DNA of 64,000 nt, from NCBI GenBank assembly GCA_019359675.1, contig JAHHGX010000088.1:1-64000 (forward strand). Reading direction: 5' to 3'. The notes beneath the pieces were generated by a model that was given only the letters and a program-made list of their open reading frames with translations, ran no database searches and was not told where the DNA came from. The stretch is from Calothrix sp. FI2-JRJ7 (GTDB lineage Bacteria > Cyanobacteriota > Cyanobacteriia > Cyanobacteriales > Nostocaceae). The position numbers and the translations under genes are program-made. Of this stretch, positions 24,910 through 34,986 are shown in pieces; positions within the stretch are counted from its first letter, which is position 1; the number at the start of each line of letters is the position of its first letter.

Positions 24910-25047
24910 ATGTAACCATGTCTCACAGTGCAAATTCATTCCTTCCTAAAACACTTTGAGGTGAATGGCGCCATTTATTTTACCGTAAACTCTCTCCCTA
25001 CAAGACTTTTTGGAAAAGTTTATTCTATCTAAGTTTTAGCAATTTTA

Positions 25048-28000
25048 TTATTTTCCTACTAGAGACTTGTGAAGTGGAGTCCAATCACCAGAAGCAACAA
25101 AGCTTGCCCAATAGTAAGGATGTTGATACTTCGGGTTAGAAAGCATCGAAAGCTGTGCAGAACGTAGCGCATCATGTCTACCTTCACCAGCTTTCAAATA
25201 TTGATAATACTTCACCATTAAGTTCTTAGTGGCATTATCACTTACTACCCACAAACTCAAAACTTGGCTTTGTGAACCTGCAATTACCAAAGCGCGGCGC
25301 AAACCGTATACTCCATCCCCGATTTTGACATCACCGAGTCCAGTTGCACAAGCAGATAGTACCACTAGCCCAGTTGAGCGTAAATCTAGTCCTGAAACTT
25401 CTAATGCTGTAAGTATGCCATCGTTTGCACCTAATGTTGCTCCCTTGCGATTGTTAGCACCAGCCAAGACTACTCCAGAACGTAATAAAGGATTTTCTAA
25501 ATTCAAAGTTTTTGGCTGCTTACCAAGTTTATCAGTGACGAGATTAACCTCAGTATCTTCAAAAAAGAAACCATGAGTAGCCAGATGAAGGATACTAGGA
25601 GCATGAAGTTGCTTAATCGCAGTTTCTGTAGCTTGTTGGCCTTGCAAAACCCTAGCATCAGGAAAAAAAGCTTTGATTTTTTCTGCCTCTTCTTTAGTTG
25701 CGCTCAATTCTGAAAAATGCAAAGAAGCTAGGTCAATTGAGCGTTGATTTTGAGAATTACCGTTTTGTGATGAGTTAAATGTTGTAGCTACAGTCTCTTG
25801 GTTGTTATAGTCGATATTGGCAAACACAACAGGTGCATTCATACTTTTGGCTTGAGAACTAAATCGTAGTAAATCCCTGCCGCTACTAAGATAAGAAAAG
25901 GCATAACGCTGAATTAAGTATTCACCTTTATCATCACGCAACGCTTCAAAAGGAATTTGTGTTAACTGCCCATCTGGTGAGAGCAGCAGATGACGCGCGT
26001 TGCCTAAGAGTGGACTTATAGGTTTTATAATTAGCTTCTCTAGATTGTGGGCAGCAGCATGAATACTTTTGTTGTATTCATCTTGATTTTGATCCGGTTC
26101 TGGCTGTGTTGCTAACTCGGTTCGCAAACTTGCAATCAACTTGTCAATAGTAGCAGCATCTCCTAAATCAACCCACGAGGGTTCTCCTTGATTGCGTAGT
26201 ACAGCAGCAGCATAACGCGGTTCACCAAAACTTTCATTTAGTTTTGCTTTCGGATTAAAAGGGTAGTACAGCACCATCTCTATTAAAGCGGCGCCTGCTG
26301 GGATCTGAGCTTGGATAGCTTGTAATTCTACTGGGTGTACAACCGAAGCGAATTCCGCACTTTTAGCGCTGATAGCTTCTTCTAAGCGTTCTTTTTCTTG
26401 TTGCAATTGCTGAAATTTAGCTTGATAATCAGTTACACTTTGTTTTTCCTGCCCCTTGTATACTAGTGCTGATTGCTGCTGTTGAATGCTCAACCATTGA
26501 TCAAATAATTTTTGTGTTTCTGGTTGATTAGTTAATTGGCTGCGTAATGTTTGTATACTATCTGCAACAGCATCTAATACTAGTCCCTTACGTCGCAGCA
26601 CTGTCGTAAGCGCTAACCGTGCAATTTCAGGGTCGTTAACACCCTTGTGGAGAGATAGAGAAATAATACCATTGGTTGTACCCGTAAATGTTCTGGCGTA
26701 GTCCTGTTTTCTTTGTTCAGAGCCAACAGCAAAGATAAGTCCTAAATTACGATCTTCGACCGATAGCCCTCTACGAAAAAAATTAGTGGCACGGGTAATA
26801 TTACCTTCTGCCCAGTACAGTAAAGCTAATTTGCTGAGGGTAGTGGCAACATCAGGATGTGAGTTTCCCAGTGCCTTCTCTCTAATTGCCAGTGAGCGCT
26901 GAAGCAAAGATTCTGCCTTTTGATAACTACCTTGTCTTTGATACAGGTCTGCTAAATTGTTTAAAGTAGTGGCAACAAAGGGATGTTCTTTTCCCAATCC
27001 CTTCTCTAGGATTGTTAATGAACGCTGAAGTAAAGGTTCTGCCTTTTGATAACTACCTTGTTTTAGATACATTAATGATAGATTATTGAGGGGAGTGGCA
27101 ACAAAGGGATGTGAGTTTCCCAGTACTTTCTCTACGATTGCTAATGAGCGCTGAAGCAAAGGTTCTGCTTTTTGATAACTACCTTGTCTTTGTTGATATA
27201 GGTCTGCTAAATTGTTGAGGGTAGCCGCAACAGAGGGATGTTCTTTTCCCAGTACTTTCTCTAGGATTGCTAATGAACGTTGATACAAAATTTCTGCTTT
27301 TTGATAATTACCTTGTTGTCGATACAGTCTTGCTAAATTGTTTAGGGTATTAGCAACATCAGGATGTGAGTTTCCCAATACCTTCTCGGCAATTGCCAAT
27401 GAGCGCAGAAACAAAAGTTCTGCCTTTTGATAATTACCTTGTTCTAGATACACTATTGATAAATTATTGAGGGTAGCGGCAACACTAGGATGTGATTTTC
27501 CCAGTACCTCCTCGAAAATTGTTAGTGACTGCTGAAATAGAGGTTCTGCCTTTTGATAACTACCTTGTTCTCTATACAGTTCTGCTAGATTGTTGAGGGT
27601 AGCGGCAACAAGAGAATGTTTTTTTCCTAATACTTTCTCTACGATTGCTAGTGAGCGCTGATACAAAAGTTCTGCCTTTTGATAATTACCTTGTTCTTTA
27701 TACAGTTTTGCTATCCCACTGAGGGTAGTGGCAACATCAGGATGTGAATTTCCCAGTACCTTCTCGTTAATCGTCATTGAACGCTGATACAAAAGTTCTG
27801 CCTTTTGATAATTACCTTGTTGTCGATACAAGTCTGCTAGATTACTTAGGGTAGTGGCAACATCAGGATGTGAGTTCCCCACTGCCTTCTCTATGATTGC
27901 TAGTGAGTGCTGATACAAAGTTTCTGCCTTTTGATAACTAGCTTGTTCTTGATACATTCGTGCTAGATTGTTGAGGGTAGCGGCAACTAAAGGATGTGAG

Positions 28001-28911
28001 TTTCCCAATACCTTCTCTCGAATTGCTAATGATCGTAGCAACAAAGGTTCTGTCTTTTGATAATTACCCTGTTCTAGATACATTCGTGCTAGATCGTTGA
28101 GGGTAGTGGCAACATCAGGATGTGAGTTCCCCAGTACCTTTTCTCTAATTACCAATGAGCGCAGCAGCAAAGGTTCTGCATTTTGATAATTACCTTGTTC
28201 TAAATACACTCCTGCTAGATTGCTGAGGGTAGCGGCAACTAAAGGATGTGAGTTTCCTAATACCTTCTCTCGAATTGCTAATGAGCGTAGCAATAAAGGT
28301 TCTGCCTTTTGATAACTACCTTGTTTATAATACACTCCTGCTAGGTTGTTGAGGCTTAGTGCAACATCAGGATGTGAGTTTCCCAATGCATTCTCGAAGA
28401 TTGCTAATGAGCGCAGCAACAAAGGTTCAGCATTTTGATAACTACCTTGTTCTAGATACAGTGCTGCTAAATTGCTGAGGGTAATGGCAACATTAGGATG
28501 TGAGTTTCCCGATACCTTCTCGACAATTGCTAATGAGCGCAGTAACAAAGGCTCTGCCTTTTGATAATTACCTTGTCCTTGATATAATGCCGCTAGATTA
28601 TTAAGGCTTTGTGCAACTAAAGGATGTGAGTTTCCTAATATATTCTCTTGTATTGCTAGTATACGCTCTGCTAAGGGAAGGGCAGTATTATACTTACCTT
28701 CCTTGTACAAATGCTCAACTTGTTGAGTTAGCCGCTCTGCTTCTTCCAGAGCGACTTGTTGTTCTACTGACTGCAGTGACTGAGATTGCGCTGTAACTAA
28801 GCCTGGAAAATTTATTAGTAGAGCGATTGCTACTGCTACAGAGGCTGACCGATATAAACATCTTATACCATACTTGACTTTAGATTTTGGCATTGGAATC
28901 TGTTTAAACAC
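25048..28911 (-). CDS. TPR-CHAT protein (16 TPRs, caspase-like protease domain)
   Basis: The 1287-residue protein has a signal peptide or anchor (VAVAIALLINFPGLVTAQ). Residues ~45-720 are 16 TPR units of the 42-residue kinesin-light-chain type (GNSHPDVATTLNNLARLYRQ, then QGNYQKAEPLL); one unit has an extra residue. A linker of about 200 residues with coiled-coil stretches follows. The C-terminal CHAT domain has both caspase-like residues: His in LHLATHGFFF and Cys in VVLSACATGLGDV, then GVYGLRRALVIAGSQSQVLSLW. CHAT domains are caspase-related proteases; TPRs usually bind a partner. An ATG seven codons downstream (MPKSKVKYG) may be the real start. Target unknown. Confidence 0.92.
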   Translation of the reverse strand: MFKQIPMPKSKVKYGIRCLYRSASVAVAIALLINFPGLVTAQSQSLQSVEQQVALEEAERLTQQVEHLYKEGKYNTALPLAERILAIQENILGNSHPLVAQSLNNLAALYQGQGNYQKAEPLLLRSLAIVEKVSGNSHPNVAITLSNLAALYLEQGSYQNAEPLLLRSLAIFENALGNSHPDVALSLNNLAGVYYKQGSYQKAEPLLLRSLAIREKVLGNSHPLVAATLSNLAGVYLEQGNYQNAEPLLLRSLVIREKVLGNSHPDVATTLNDLARMYLEQGNYQKTEPLLLRSLAIREKVLGNSHPLVAATLNNLARMYQEQASYQKAETLYQHSLAIIEKAVGNSHPDVATTLSNLADLYRQQGNYQKAELLYQRSMTINEKVLGNSHPDVATTLSGIAKLYKEQGNYQKAELLYQRSLAIVEKVLGKKHSLVAATLNNLAELYREQGSYQKAEPLFQQSLTIFEEVLGKSHPSVAATLNNLSIVYLEQGNYQKAELLFLRSLAIAEKVLGNSHPDVANTLNNLARLYRQQGNYQKAEILYQRSLAILEKVLGKEHPSVAATLNNLADLYQQRQGSYQKAEPLLQRSLAIVEKVLGNSHPFVATPLNNLSLMYLKQGSYQKAEPLLQRSLTILEKGLGKEHPFVATTLNNLADLYQRQGSYQKAESLLQRSLAIREKALGNSHPDVATTLSKLALLYWAEGNITRATNFFRRGLSVEDRNLGLIFAVGSEQRKQDYARTFTGTTNGIISLSLHKGVNDPEIARLALTTVLRRKGLVLDAVADSIQTLRSQLTNQPETQKLFDQWLSIQQQQSALVYKGQEKQSVTDYQAKFQQLQQEKERLEEAISAKSAEFASVVHPVELQAIQAQIPAGAALIEMVLYYPFNPKAKLNESFGEPRYAAAVLRNQGEPSWVDLGDAATIDKLIASLRTELATQPEPDQNQDEYNKSIHAAAHNLEKLIIKPISPLLGNARHLLLSPDGQLTQIPFEALRDDKGEYLIQRYAFSYLSSGRDLLRFSSQAKSMNAPVVFANIDYNNQETVATTFNSSQNGNSQNQRSIDLASLHFSELSATKEEAEKIKAFFPDARVLQGQQATETAIKQLHAPSILHLATHGFFFEDTEVNLVTDKLGKQPKTLNLENPLLRSGVVLAGANNRKGATLGANDGILTALEVSGLDLRSTGLVVLSACATGLGDVKIGDGVYGLRRALVIAGSQSQVLSLWVVSDNATKNLMVKYYQYLKAGEGRHDALRSAQLSMLSNPKYQHPYYWASFVASGDWTPLHKSLVGK

Positions 28912-29064
28912 TTACTTCTGCTCCCTTACTAAATTGACAAAGAAAGTAAAACAGCGCTTGATACTATATATGTTTCAAACAAAAGTAGGTTATGTATAAA
29001 TTTTTCTATTAGCAGGTTAAGGTTTGCTCATTTGGAAATTTATCAAACTAGATTGAATGTATGT

Positions 29065-30432
29065 TTAAATTACCGAGTTTATTTGCCCTTTTAATCGAAG
29101 GCGCCAAAGATTTTTGAAAGCCTGAATAATTTTCTGTAAATCTTGATAAGCTTTAGTATCGCCTTGAGCTTTAAACTTTTGGGCGCTTGTTTCTAAATCC
29201 TCAACTGCTTGTTGTTGCTCTCCTAACATAGCGTGCGATATCCCACGTATACTGTAAGCTATAGCAGAGAGTTCAGAACTAAGTTGTAAAACATGGTTAC
29301 AATCGGCAATTGCTTTGCGGTACTCGGCTAAAGATATATGGGCAATTGCTCGACCAAGATGAGCGTTAACAAGTTTAGAATCCAGTTGTAAAGCTTGGTC
29401 ATAATCAGCAAGTGCTTTTTGATAGCCTTTTAGTCCAATGTGGGTTTTTCCTCGGTTAATATAAGCTTCAGCAAATTTCGGATTTAACTTCAATGCTTGG
29501 TTAAAGTCGGCAATTGCCTCTTGGTAATTACCTAGCGCATAACGGGCATCTCCTCGGTTGTTATAAGCTTCAGCAAATTTCGGATTTAACTTCAATGCTT
29601 GGTTAAAGTCAGGAATTGCCTCTTGATAATTACCTAGTGCATTATGTGTAGCCCCTCGGTTTCTGTAGGCTTTATAGCTATTAGGATTAAGTTGTAAAGC
29701 TTGGTTTAAATCGGCAATTGTCCCTTGATAATCACCAAGTTGGGCACGAGTAATTCCCCGGTTGTTGTAGGTTTTATCGTCTTTAGGATTTAATTGCAAA
29801 GCTTGACTAAAATCATTAATTGCTTTTTGGAACTCACCTAACCGGGCATAAGCATTTCCCCGGAGATTGTAGGCTTTATCAGATTTAGGATCTAATTGCA
29901 AAACTTGGTTGGAATCAGCAATTGCTCCAGGCAAATCACCTTGTTGATAGCGAGTATACCCTCTAAGAGTATGAACTGCTGCTATATGGTTAGGATTAGA
30001 ATCTAATTGCAGAGCATGGTCATAATCGGCATTTGCTTTTTGATACTCACCTAGCGCTGCATAAGCAGCCCCTCGGTAGATGTAACCTTCAACATATTTA
30101 GGATTGATTTGCAAAGCTTTATTCGTATCAGCAATCGCTCCTTTAAAATCACCTAGTTGAATGCGGGCAATTCCTCGTTTAGTGTAAGCTTCAACTAAGT
30201 TAGGATTAACCTGCAAAGCTTGATTAAAATCAGCAATTGCGCCTTGTAAGTTATCTTGTTCAAGTTTAGAAGACCCAAGTTGTAAGAAGTCCTGAGCGCT
30301 CATCTGATTAGCAAGGATAACTACTGGAAGCGGGTTTGCTTTAATTTTCTCTGATTGTAGCCCAACAATTCCAACAGCTAACCCCGATATTATAAGCGCT
30401 GTATAAATGTAGTAAGTTGAAAAACGTTTCAT
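29065..30432 (-). CDS. TPR protein, membrane-anchored or exported
   Basis: The 455-residue protein has an N-terminal hydrophobic segment (YIYTALIISGLAVGIVGL). It then consists of about 11 TPRs of the 34-residue type (AYNNRGDARYALGNYQEAIA, then DFNQALKLNPKFAE). The repeats at 29430-29640 are near-identical at DNA level, a sign of recent unit duplication. No enzymatic domain is seen; it is presumably a protein-binding scaffold outside the cytoplasm. It is 153 bp downstream of the TPR-CHAT start region and on the same strand, but a separate promoter is likely. Confidence 0.87.
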   Translation of the reverse strand: MKRFSTYYIYTALIISGLAVGIVGLQSEKIKANPLPVVILANQMSAQDFLQLGSSKLEQDNLQGAIADFNQALQVNPNLVEAYTKRGIARIQLGDFKGAIADTNKALQINPKYVEGYIYRGAAYAALGEYQKANADYDHALQLDSNPNHIAAVHTLRGYTRYQQGDLPGAIADSNQVLQLDPKSDKAYNLRGNAYARLGEFQKAINDFSQALQLNPKDDKTYNNRGITRAQLGDYQGTIADLNQALQLNPNSYKAYRNRGATHNALGNYQEAIPDFNQALKLNPKFAEAYNNRGDARYALGNYQEAIADFNQALKLNPKFAEAYINRGKTHIGLKGYQKALADYDQALQLDSKLVNAHLGRAIAHISLAEYRKAIADCNHVLQLSSELSAIAYSIRGISHAMLGEQQQAVEDLETSAQKFKAQGDTKAYQDLQKIIQAFKNLWRLRLKGQINSVI

Positions 30433-30786
30433 AACGATATAAAAGGTTTTCTAAACCTTTTTGCATTTTGATGGAAATAAAATTTTCCAAGTGTATTGTT
30501 TCTACAGTGTCGATTACTTCTATTTCAGATAAGGTTAATATAACTTAATAAAAACAATGCAGAAATAATTATGTTAAGCTTAGAAGAATAATTATCTATA
30601 TTATTAAAAAAAACATTAATATATTGACTCCAAAAAATGTAGGTGCCCATCATTACCAATAGTGGAATTAATGGAAGCAGCCGTGGTTAAGCATTGATAA
30701 AAAGCGCGCTCAACATTTGTATCTGCTGGTGTGTTTATCAACTAGTTTTTAGCAAAGATGGTAGTCGGCATTATTTGTTGCTGACA
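30433..30786. other. Intergenic region
   Basis: No gene is supported. A hairpin-like AAAAGGTTT/TAAACCTTTT lies at 30439-30461 in the leader of the TPR gene. The part at 30640-30740 looks like eroded coding DNA but is interrupted by stops in every frame. Confidence 0.4.
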
Positions 30787-33465
30787 TTATGATCGATGAC
30801 ACGCGACAGACATTTGAGCAGTAAAGTCAGGCGCCTGATCAGGCAGAGCAACAAGGTAAACATTGCCCTCCTTATCCACAACCCACCCATTCGCTTCTAG
30901 AGTTGATTGTTGATTATCAGGATGTTTAGACAAGCTTGTCAGTCTTACTTTCTCATTTCCTTGACTCTGTGTCTGCTCAGACGTTACCCATTGGGTGATA
31001 ACTGCACTACTACGCAACGGTTCAGTTGGACTTAAAGGCAGCCCAGAACGTCCTGTGGCAACAAAACTATTGGCTTGCCTACCTCTGGGAGTACAACCAG
31101 TAGCAATTTGCTGGGAGGCATCAACCAGATTTGTGGGCAGTTCCACTAATCCCCGATTAGGGTCAATATCAGGTGTAATTAGCTCAATAGTACCGCTTAA
31201 TGAAGGGTTCGTTTGCGAAATTGCTGTGATATCATTTGTGGGAAGTTGACGCGGGTCTAAATCTCGGCTCAACCTCTGGAGGTCTTGCCTACTTAGTGGC
31301 CAGATTCCAAAAATACCAGTGGCGTTAATTGTAATCCTTCCACCACTGCCACTAAACGCATTAGCAATGATGTCGCTATTTTCATTCTTGACGGCAACGA
31401 TGAAGCTCAACGGAGCATTGATGGTAATGTTACCTCCGTCTCCACCCTGCTGTGCAGTGCCTGCGGTGGTGGATATTTCACTGCCACGGCGCAGCAGTAA
31501 GAGGTCTTTGATTGATAGGGTAATGTTTCCCCCATTACCTGATGTAGCTTGCGAGATAATTTGTCCTTGGTCAAGACGAAGAGAATCTGTTTGGACTTGA
31601 ACATCACCTGCGCTTCCAAGTCCTGTGCTGCTACTACTTATCTGTGCGCCATCTTTGACAGTCAACTGCCCAGTTGTAATCATCAAATTATTCCCGGCAT
31701 CTCCCACACCCGTGGTTCGAGTTGACAAAAGGCTGGGCTGACCATTGGTTGAGGTGCCCATGAGTTCCACAGAGGTAGAGGCTCTCACTATTAAGCTTCC
31801 TCCTCGTCCTTCGCCCGCAGTACCGGCAGACACCAATGCTCCATCTAGAACTTGCAACTTCTGAGTTTCAATTGTCAATTCTCCGGCAGAGCCTATACTT
31901 CCGCTTGTGGTTCCAGCAAACAAGCCGCTATTAAGACCATTTGGCGATGTTCCAATCAGTTGCACTGACTCAGAAGCTTTCACACTCAACTTCCCTCCCA
32001 ATTGAGCTGATTCTAAAGATCCTGCAGTAAGAGCAGAGGCTCTTGCCCCACCCCGAATAATTAACTGCCTCGTTTCAATCGTTAAGTCTCCAGCTTTACC
32101 GGAACCATAAGCCGAAGTAAATAGACCACTAGGCTGTGGATCTTCTGCTGATGTTGTTCCCAGTTGCACTGAATCAGAGGCTTTTATTACCAACGTACCT
32201 CCCTGTCCTGAACTAGTGTTAGCAGTACTAGTTGAGACTCGTGCCCCGCCTTGAACAATCAATCGTCCAGTTTCAATGCTCACCAAACCGGCATTTCCGG
32301 CGCCATCAGTCTGAGTTAATATGCTGCTGAAATTCTTACCATTTGTTGAGGTTCCACTTATTTCGACAGAATCAGAAGCTCTTACAGTTACAGTCCCCCC
32401 TGATCCGGAGTTAAAAGCACCAGCTGCTACCTCCGCTCCATCTCGGATAATCAATTTCCCAGTTTCAATCGTCAGGTTCCCGCCAGTTCCGGTATTTCGA
32501 CTCTCAGCCAAAAGGCGGCTTCCTCCAAGGACTTCCACCAACTCGGAGGCCCGGACGGTAAGTGTCCCTGCCGGTTCTGATCCTAGGGTATCAGTCACAA
32601 TCTTTGAACTATTGGCAAGTGTAACACGCCTACCCTGCACTTGGATATTGCCGCTGCTACCGTGTGAGGCACTGACATCGATTGTAGCTCCGTTTGTTAG
32701 GGATATATCTGCAAGTTGAGCATTCTGGGGAAAACTTAGACGCAGGTTTTTGCCCTCAATATTCAGCCCTACCGTTCCTGCTCCTGCCAATCCTCCCAAC
32801 TCTATTCGACTAGCAGGAGCAACCATTTGCCCTCCTTCCAAGTTCACGTTACCACCCACCAACAACAAACTTTGATTAGTTGAAATTCCCAGCCCTCCTG
32901 TAGATTGATAGGTAATCGGTTGACTGGCAATTTGATTGAATAGCAAAGCTGAAGGGTTGACCACCAAAAGTGCGGGAGAATCAGGAGCAGAAGCGTTGAA
33001 GAAGCCTTGATCGCCAAACCCGATAGCATTAGCTGTTGTCCCTACAAACGAACCGCCTAGAGCGAGTTTGGCATCTCTACCAAAGATAATCCCATTGGGA
33101 TTAATTAGGAACAGGTTAGCAGCACCAAGTACACGAAGCGTACCGAGAATCTCAGAGCGGCTACCCCCCGTCACTCGACTAATAATGTTTTTAATGCCAG
33201 AAGGATTCGTAAAATTGGCTTGTTTTCGTGCATCAATGTTAAACTGCTCAAAACTGTGGAATAGATTGGCACCCCTCATTGCTCCACCGTCTATCTGATC
33301 AAAGTTAGGAAAACGTGTAATAACAGAACTTTCATTTCCTAAAGTGTTATCGCGTACTATCTCGGCTAAAGCGCAATTATTGCCTCCTGCAATCGCCCCA
33401 ACTAAAGCTAATAAACTTGCCAAGCTCAACTGCCACCACTGATGAAATAAGCTTTGAGAGAACAC
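30787..33465 (-). CDS. Filamentous-haemagglutinin-type TPS exoprotein (TpsA-like)
   Basis: The 892-residue protein has a signal peptide followed by the TPS secretion domain: IDGGAMRGANLFHSFEQFNI, NPSGIKNIISRVTGGSRSEI and LFLINPNGIIFG. A long beta-helix with repeats of the kind RASDSVEISGTS...GKLIIRDGAEV follows. The C-terminal part (DPNRGLVELPTNLVD, then QIATGC and TGRSGLPLSP) is shared with the haemagglutinin at 44635. The start is a GTG, supported by AAGGAGAC seven bases upstream. Such proteins cross the outer membrane through a TpsB pore; no TpsB gene is in the window. It is last in the secretion locus, 50 bp after the RTX gene. Confidence 0.92.
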   Translation of the reverse strand: MFSQSLFHQWWQLSLASLLALVGAIAGGNNCALAEIVRDNTLGNESSVITRFPNFDQIDGGAMRGANLFHSFEQFNIDARKQANFTNPSGIKNIISRVTGGSRSEILGTLRVLGAANLFLINPNGIIFGRDAKLALGGSFVGTTANAIGFGDQGFFNASAPDSPALLVVNPSALLFNQIASQPITYQSTGGLGISTNQSLLLVGGNVNLEGGQMVAPASRIELGGLAGAGTVGLNIEGKNLRLSFPQNAQLADISLTNGATIDVSASHGSSGNIQVQGRRVTLANSSKIVTDTLGSEPAGTLTVRASELVEVLGGSRLLAESRNTGTGGNLTIETGKLIIRDGAEVAAGAFNSGSGGTVTVRASDSVEISGTSTNGKNFSSILTQTDGAGNAGLVSIETGRLIVQGGARVSTSTANTSSGQGGTLVIKASDSVQLGTTSAEDPQPSGLFTSAYGSGKAGDLTIETRQLIIRGGARASALTAGSLESAQLGGKLSVKASESVQLIGTSPNGLNSGLFAGTTSGSIGSAGELTIETQKLQVLDGALVSAGTAGEGRGGSLIVRASTSVELMGTSTNGQPSLLSTRTTGVGDAGNNLMITTGQLTVKDGAQISSSSTGLGSAGDVQVQTDSLRLDQGQIISQATSGNGGNITLSIKDLLLLRRGSEISTTAGTAQQGGDGGNITINAPLSFIVAVKNENSDIIANAFSGSGGRITINATGIFGIWPLSRQDLQRLSRDLDPRQLPTNDITAISQTNPSLSGTIELITPDIDPNRGLVELPTNLVDASQQIATGCTPRGRQANSFVATGRSGLPLSPTEPLRSSAVITQWVTSEQTQSQGNEKVRLTSLSKHPDNQQSTLEANGWVVDKEGNVYLVALPDQAPDFTAQMSVACHRS

Positions 33466-33515
33466 GGTAAAAGTCTCCTTCTAAGGATGTTTGTAAAGTT
33501 TTAAATTCTTGAAGA

Positions 33516-34757
33516 TTAAATAAGCTCAATATCGAGACTGGGGATGAAACTAGGCTTGTTGTCAAGAGTGGCAAATTGGGTTCCCTGAAAGGACAACGCA
33601 CCAGTGTTGTAGTTATAACTGAACTCGATAGTGGAAGTAGCGCCAAACCGAGTTCTGGAAATCTGAATTTTATCGCTCTCCACGTTGCTGAAGTCTTTAA
33701 TGATATCAATATTTTGAAATTGGGAGTTGAAAACAAATGTATCAGCACCAGCACCGCCTGTAAGGGTATCGCTACCAGAACCCCCATCCAGGATATCGTT
33801 ACCAGCACCGCCCTCGATAATGTCGTTGCCAGCCTCACCAAGCAAAACATCTTTGTCGCCATAGCCTAGCAAGTGGTCATTGCCATCGCCGCCAATTAAA
33901 AAGTTCTTACCTGCATTACCCTCAATTCGATTGTCTAGAGCGTTGCCTAAGCCACCCATATCATCGCTACCTAAGAGAACCAGGTTCTCTAGGTTGTCAC
34001 CTAATCTGTAGTTGGCAGAAGATTGAACTGTATCCGTTCCTTCATTCAAGTACTCTATAATCCGATCGCCTAAGTTTTCAACTACTGGGTTATCGTCCAC
34101 AATATAGGTGTCGTTGCCTGTTCCACCGATGAGGGTATCACTCGATATCTGTTTACCATCGAGGATGTCATTGCCTGTTCCGCCATACAACTTGTTGCTA
34201 AGACCGTCGCCGCCATTTAAATAATCGTTGCCAGCACCACCATATAGTTGGTCGATGTTTGTACCACCGTAAAGGCTATCATCGCCCGTCCCACCATACA
34301 AAATGTCTTTAGCATCGTAGCCATAAATTATATCATTGCCAGACAAACCATATATAATGTCGTTTGCCGAAGTCCCATTTATTGTGTCAGAACCTGTGGT
34401 GCCGAAGATATACTCAATTTCTCGTGAATTAGGCGAATTATCAGTTGGGCTTGATGCTGGGGCTTCTATAGGTACGTGGCAGGGGTAGTGAGTCACAGGG
34501 TCAATACTCTGAACACTATCCACATCGATAGTAAAGTTTCTAATAATGTCAAAACCATCACTACTGTATACATACACATCATTGGTATCCAAATCAACAG
34601 TAGGGATATTGAAGATATCAGTTACATTATTAAAAACAAAATTATCAGCACTACCAAGACCGTCAAGAGTATCATAACCTAGATCGCCGAAGATGGTATC
34701 ACTTTCTGGAGTCCCTATCAGATTGTTATCATTAAAGTCTCCGCTGATATTTGCCAT
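33516..34757 (-). CDS. RTX hemolysin-type calcium-binding protein (type I secretion substrate)
   Basis: The 413-residue acidic protein has no signal peptide. Canonical nonapeptide RTX repeats occur at residues ~120-210 (GTGDDSLYGGTNIDQLYGG) and ~280-345 (GGDGNDHLLGYGDKDVLLGE, then GNDILDGGSGSDTLTGGAGA). They are followed by the common C-terminal segment DTFVF...IDIIKDFSN.ESDKI.I. In this class the C-terminus carries the uncleaved signal for an ABC-HlyD-TolC exporter. The exporter genes lie immediately upstream on the same strand, so this is the likely dedicated substrate. Function outside the cell is unknown. Confidence 0.92.
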   Translation of the reverse strand: MANISGDFNDNNLIGTPESDTIFGDLGYDTLDGLGSADNFVFNNVTDIFNIPTVDLDTNDVYVYSSDGFDIIRNFTIDVDSVQSIDPVTHYPCHVPIEAPASSPTDNSPNSREIEYIFGTTGSDTINGTSANDIIYGLSGNDIIYGYDAKDILYGGTGDDSLYGGTNIDQLYGGAGNDYLNGGDGLSNKLYGGTGNDILDGKQISSDTLIGGTGNDTYIVDDNPVVENLGDRIIEYLNEGTDTVQSSANYRLGDNLENLVLLGSDDMGGLGNALDNRIEGNAGKNFLIGGDGNDHLLGYGDKDVLLGEAGNDIIEGGAGNDILDGGSGSDTLTGGAGADTFVFNSQFQNIDIIKDFSNVESDKIQISRTRFGATSTIEFSYNYNTGALSFQGTQFATLDNKPSFIPSLDIELI

Positions 34758-34986
34758 GTTTATTGCTCCTTGTCAAACGATAGTGAGCGTGCTTTCATTA
34801 AGTTACTTTAGAACACGTGTGACTAAACCCGGCATTAATACCATAATGTAACGCCGCATTGAGAATGGCAGTAGATACACGGTCGTGTTGCACAAAAGTT
34901 TAATAGACTCTATCTAATACTCACTTTTACAAGCGAGTTTTACGCAAAACTACCTGCATCTTTACAAAAATACATTATCCGGTTCA
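34758..34986. other. Spacer before the RTX gene
   Basis: 229 bp separate the HlyD gene from the RTX gene. No gene is seen. AAGGAGCAATAAAC lies before the RTX start codon on the - strand. A separate promoter for the substrate gene is possible here. Confidence 0.4.
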
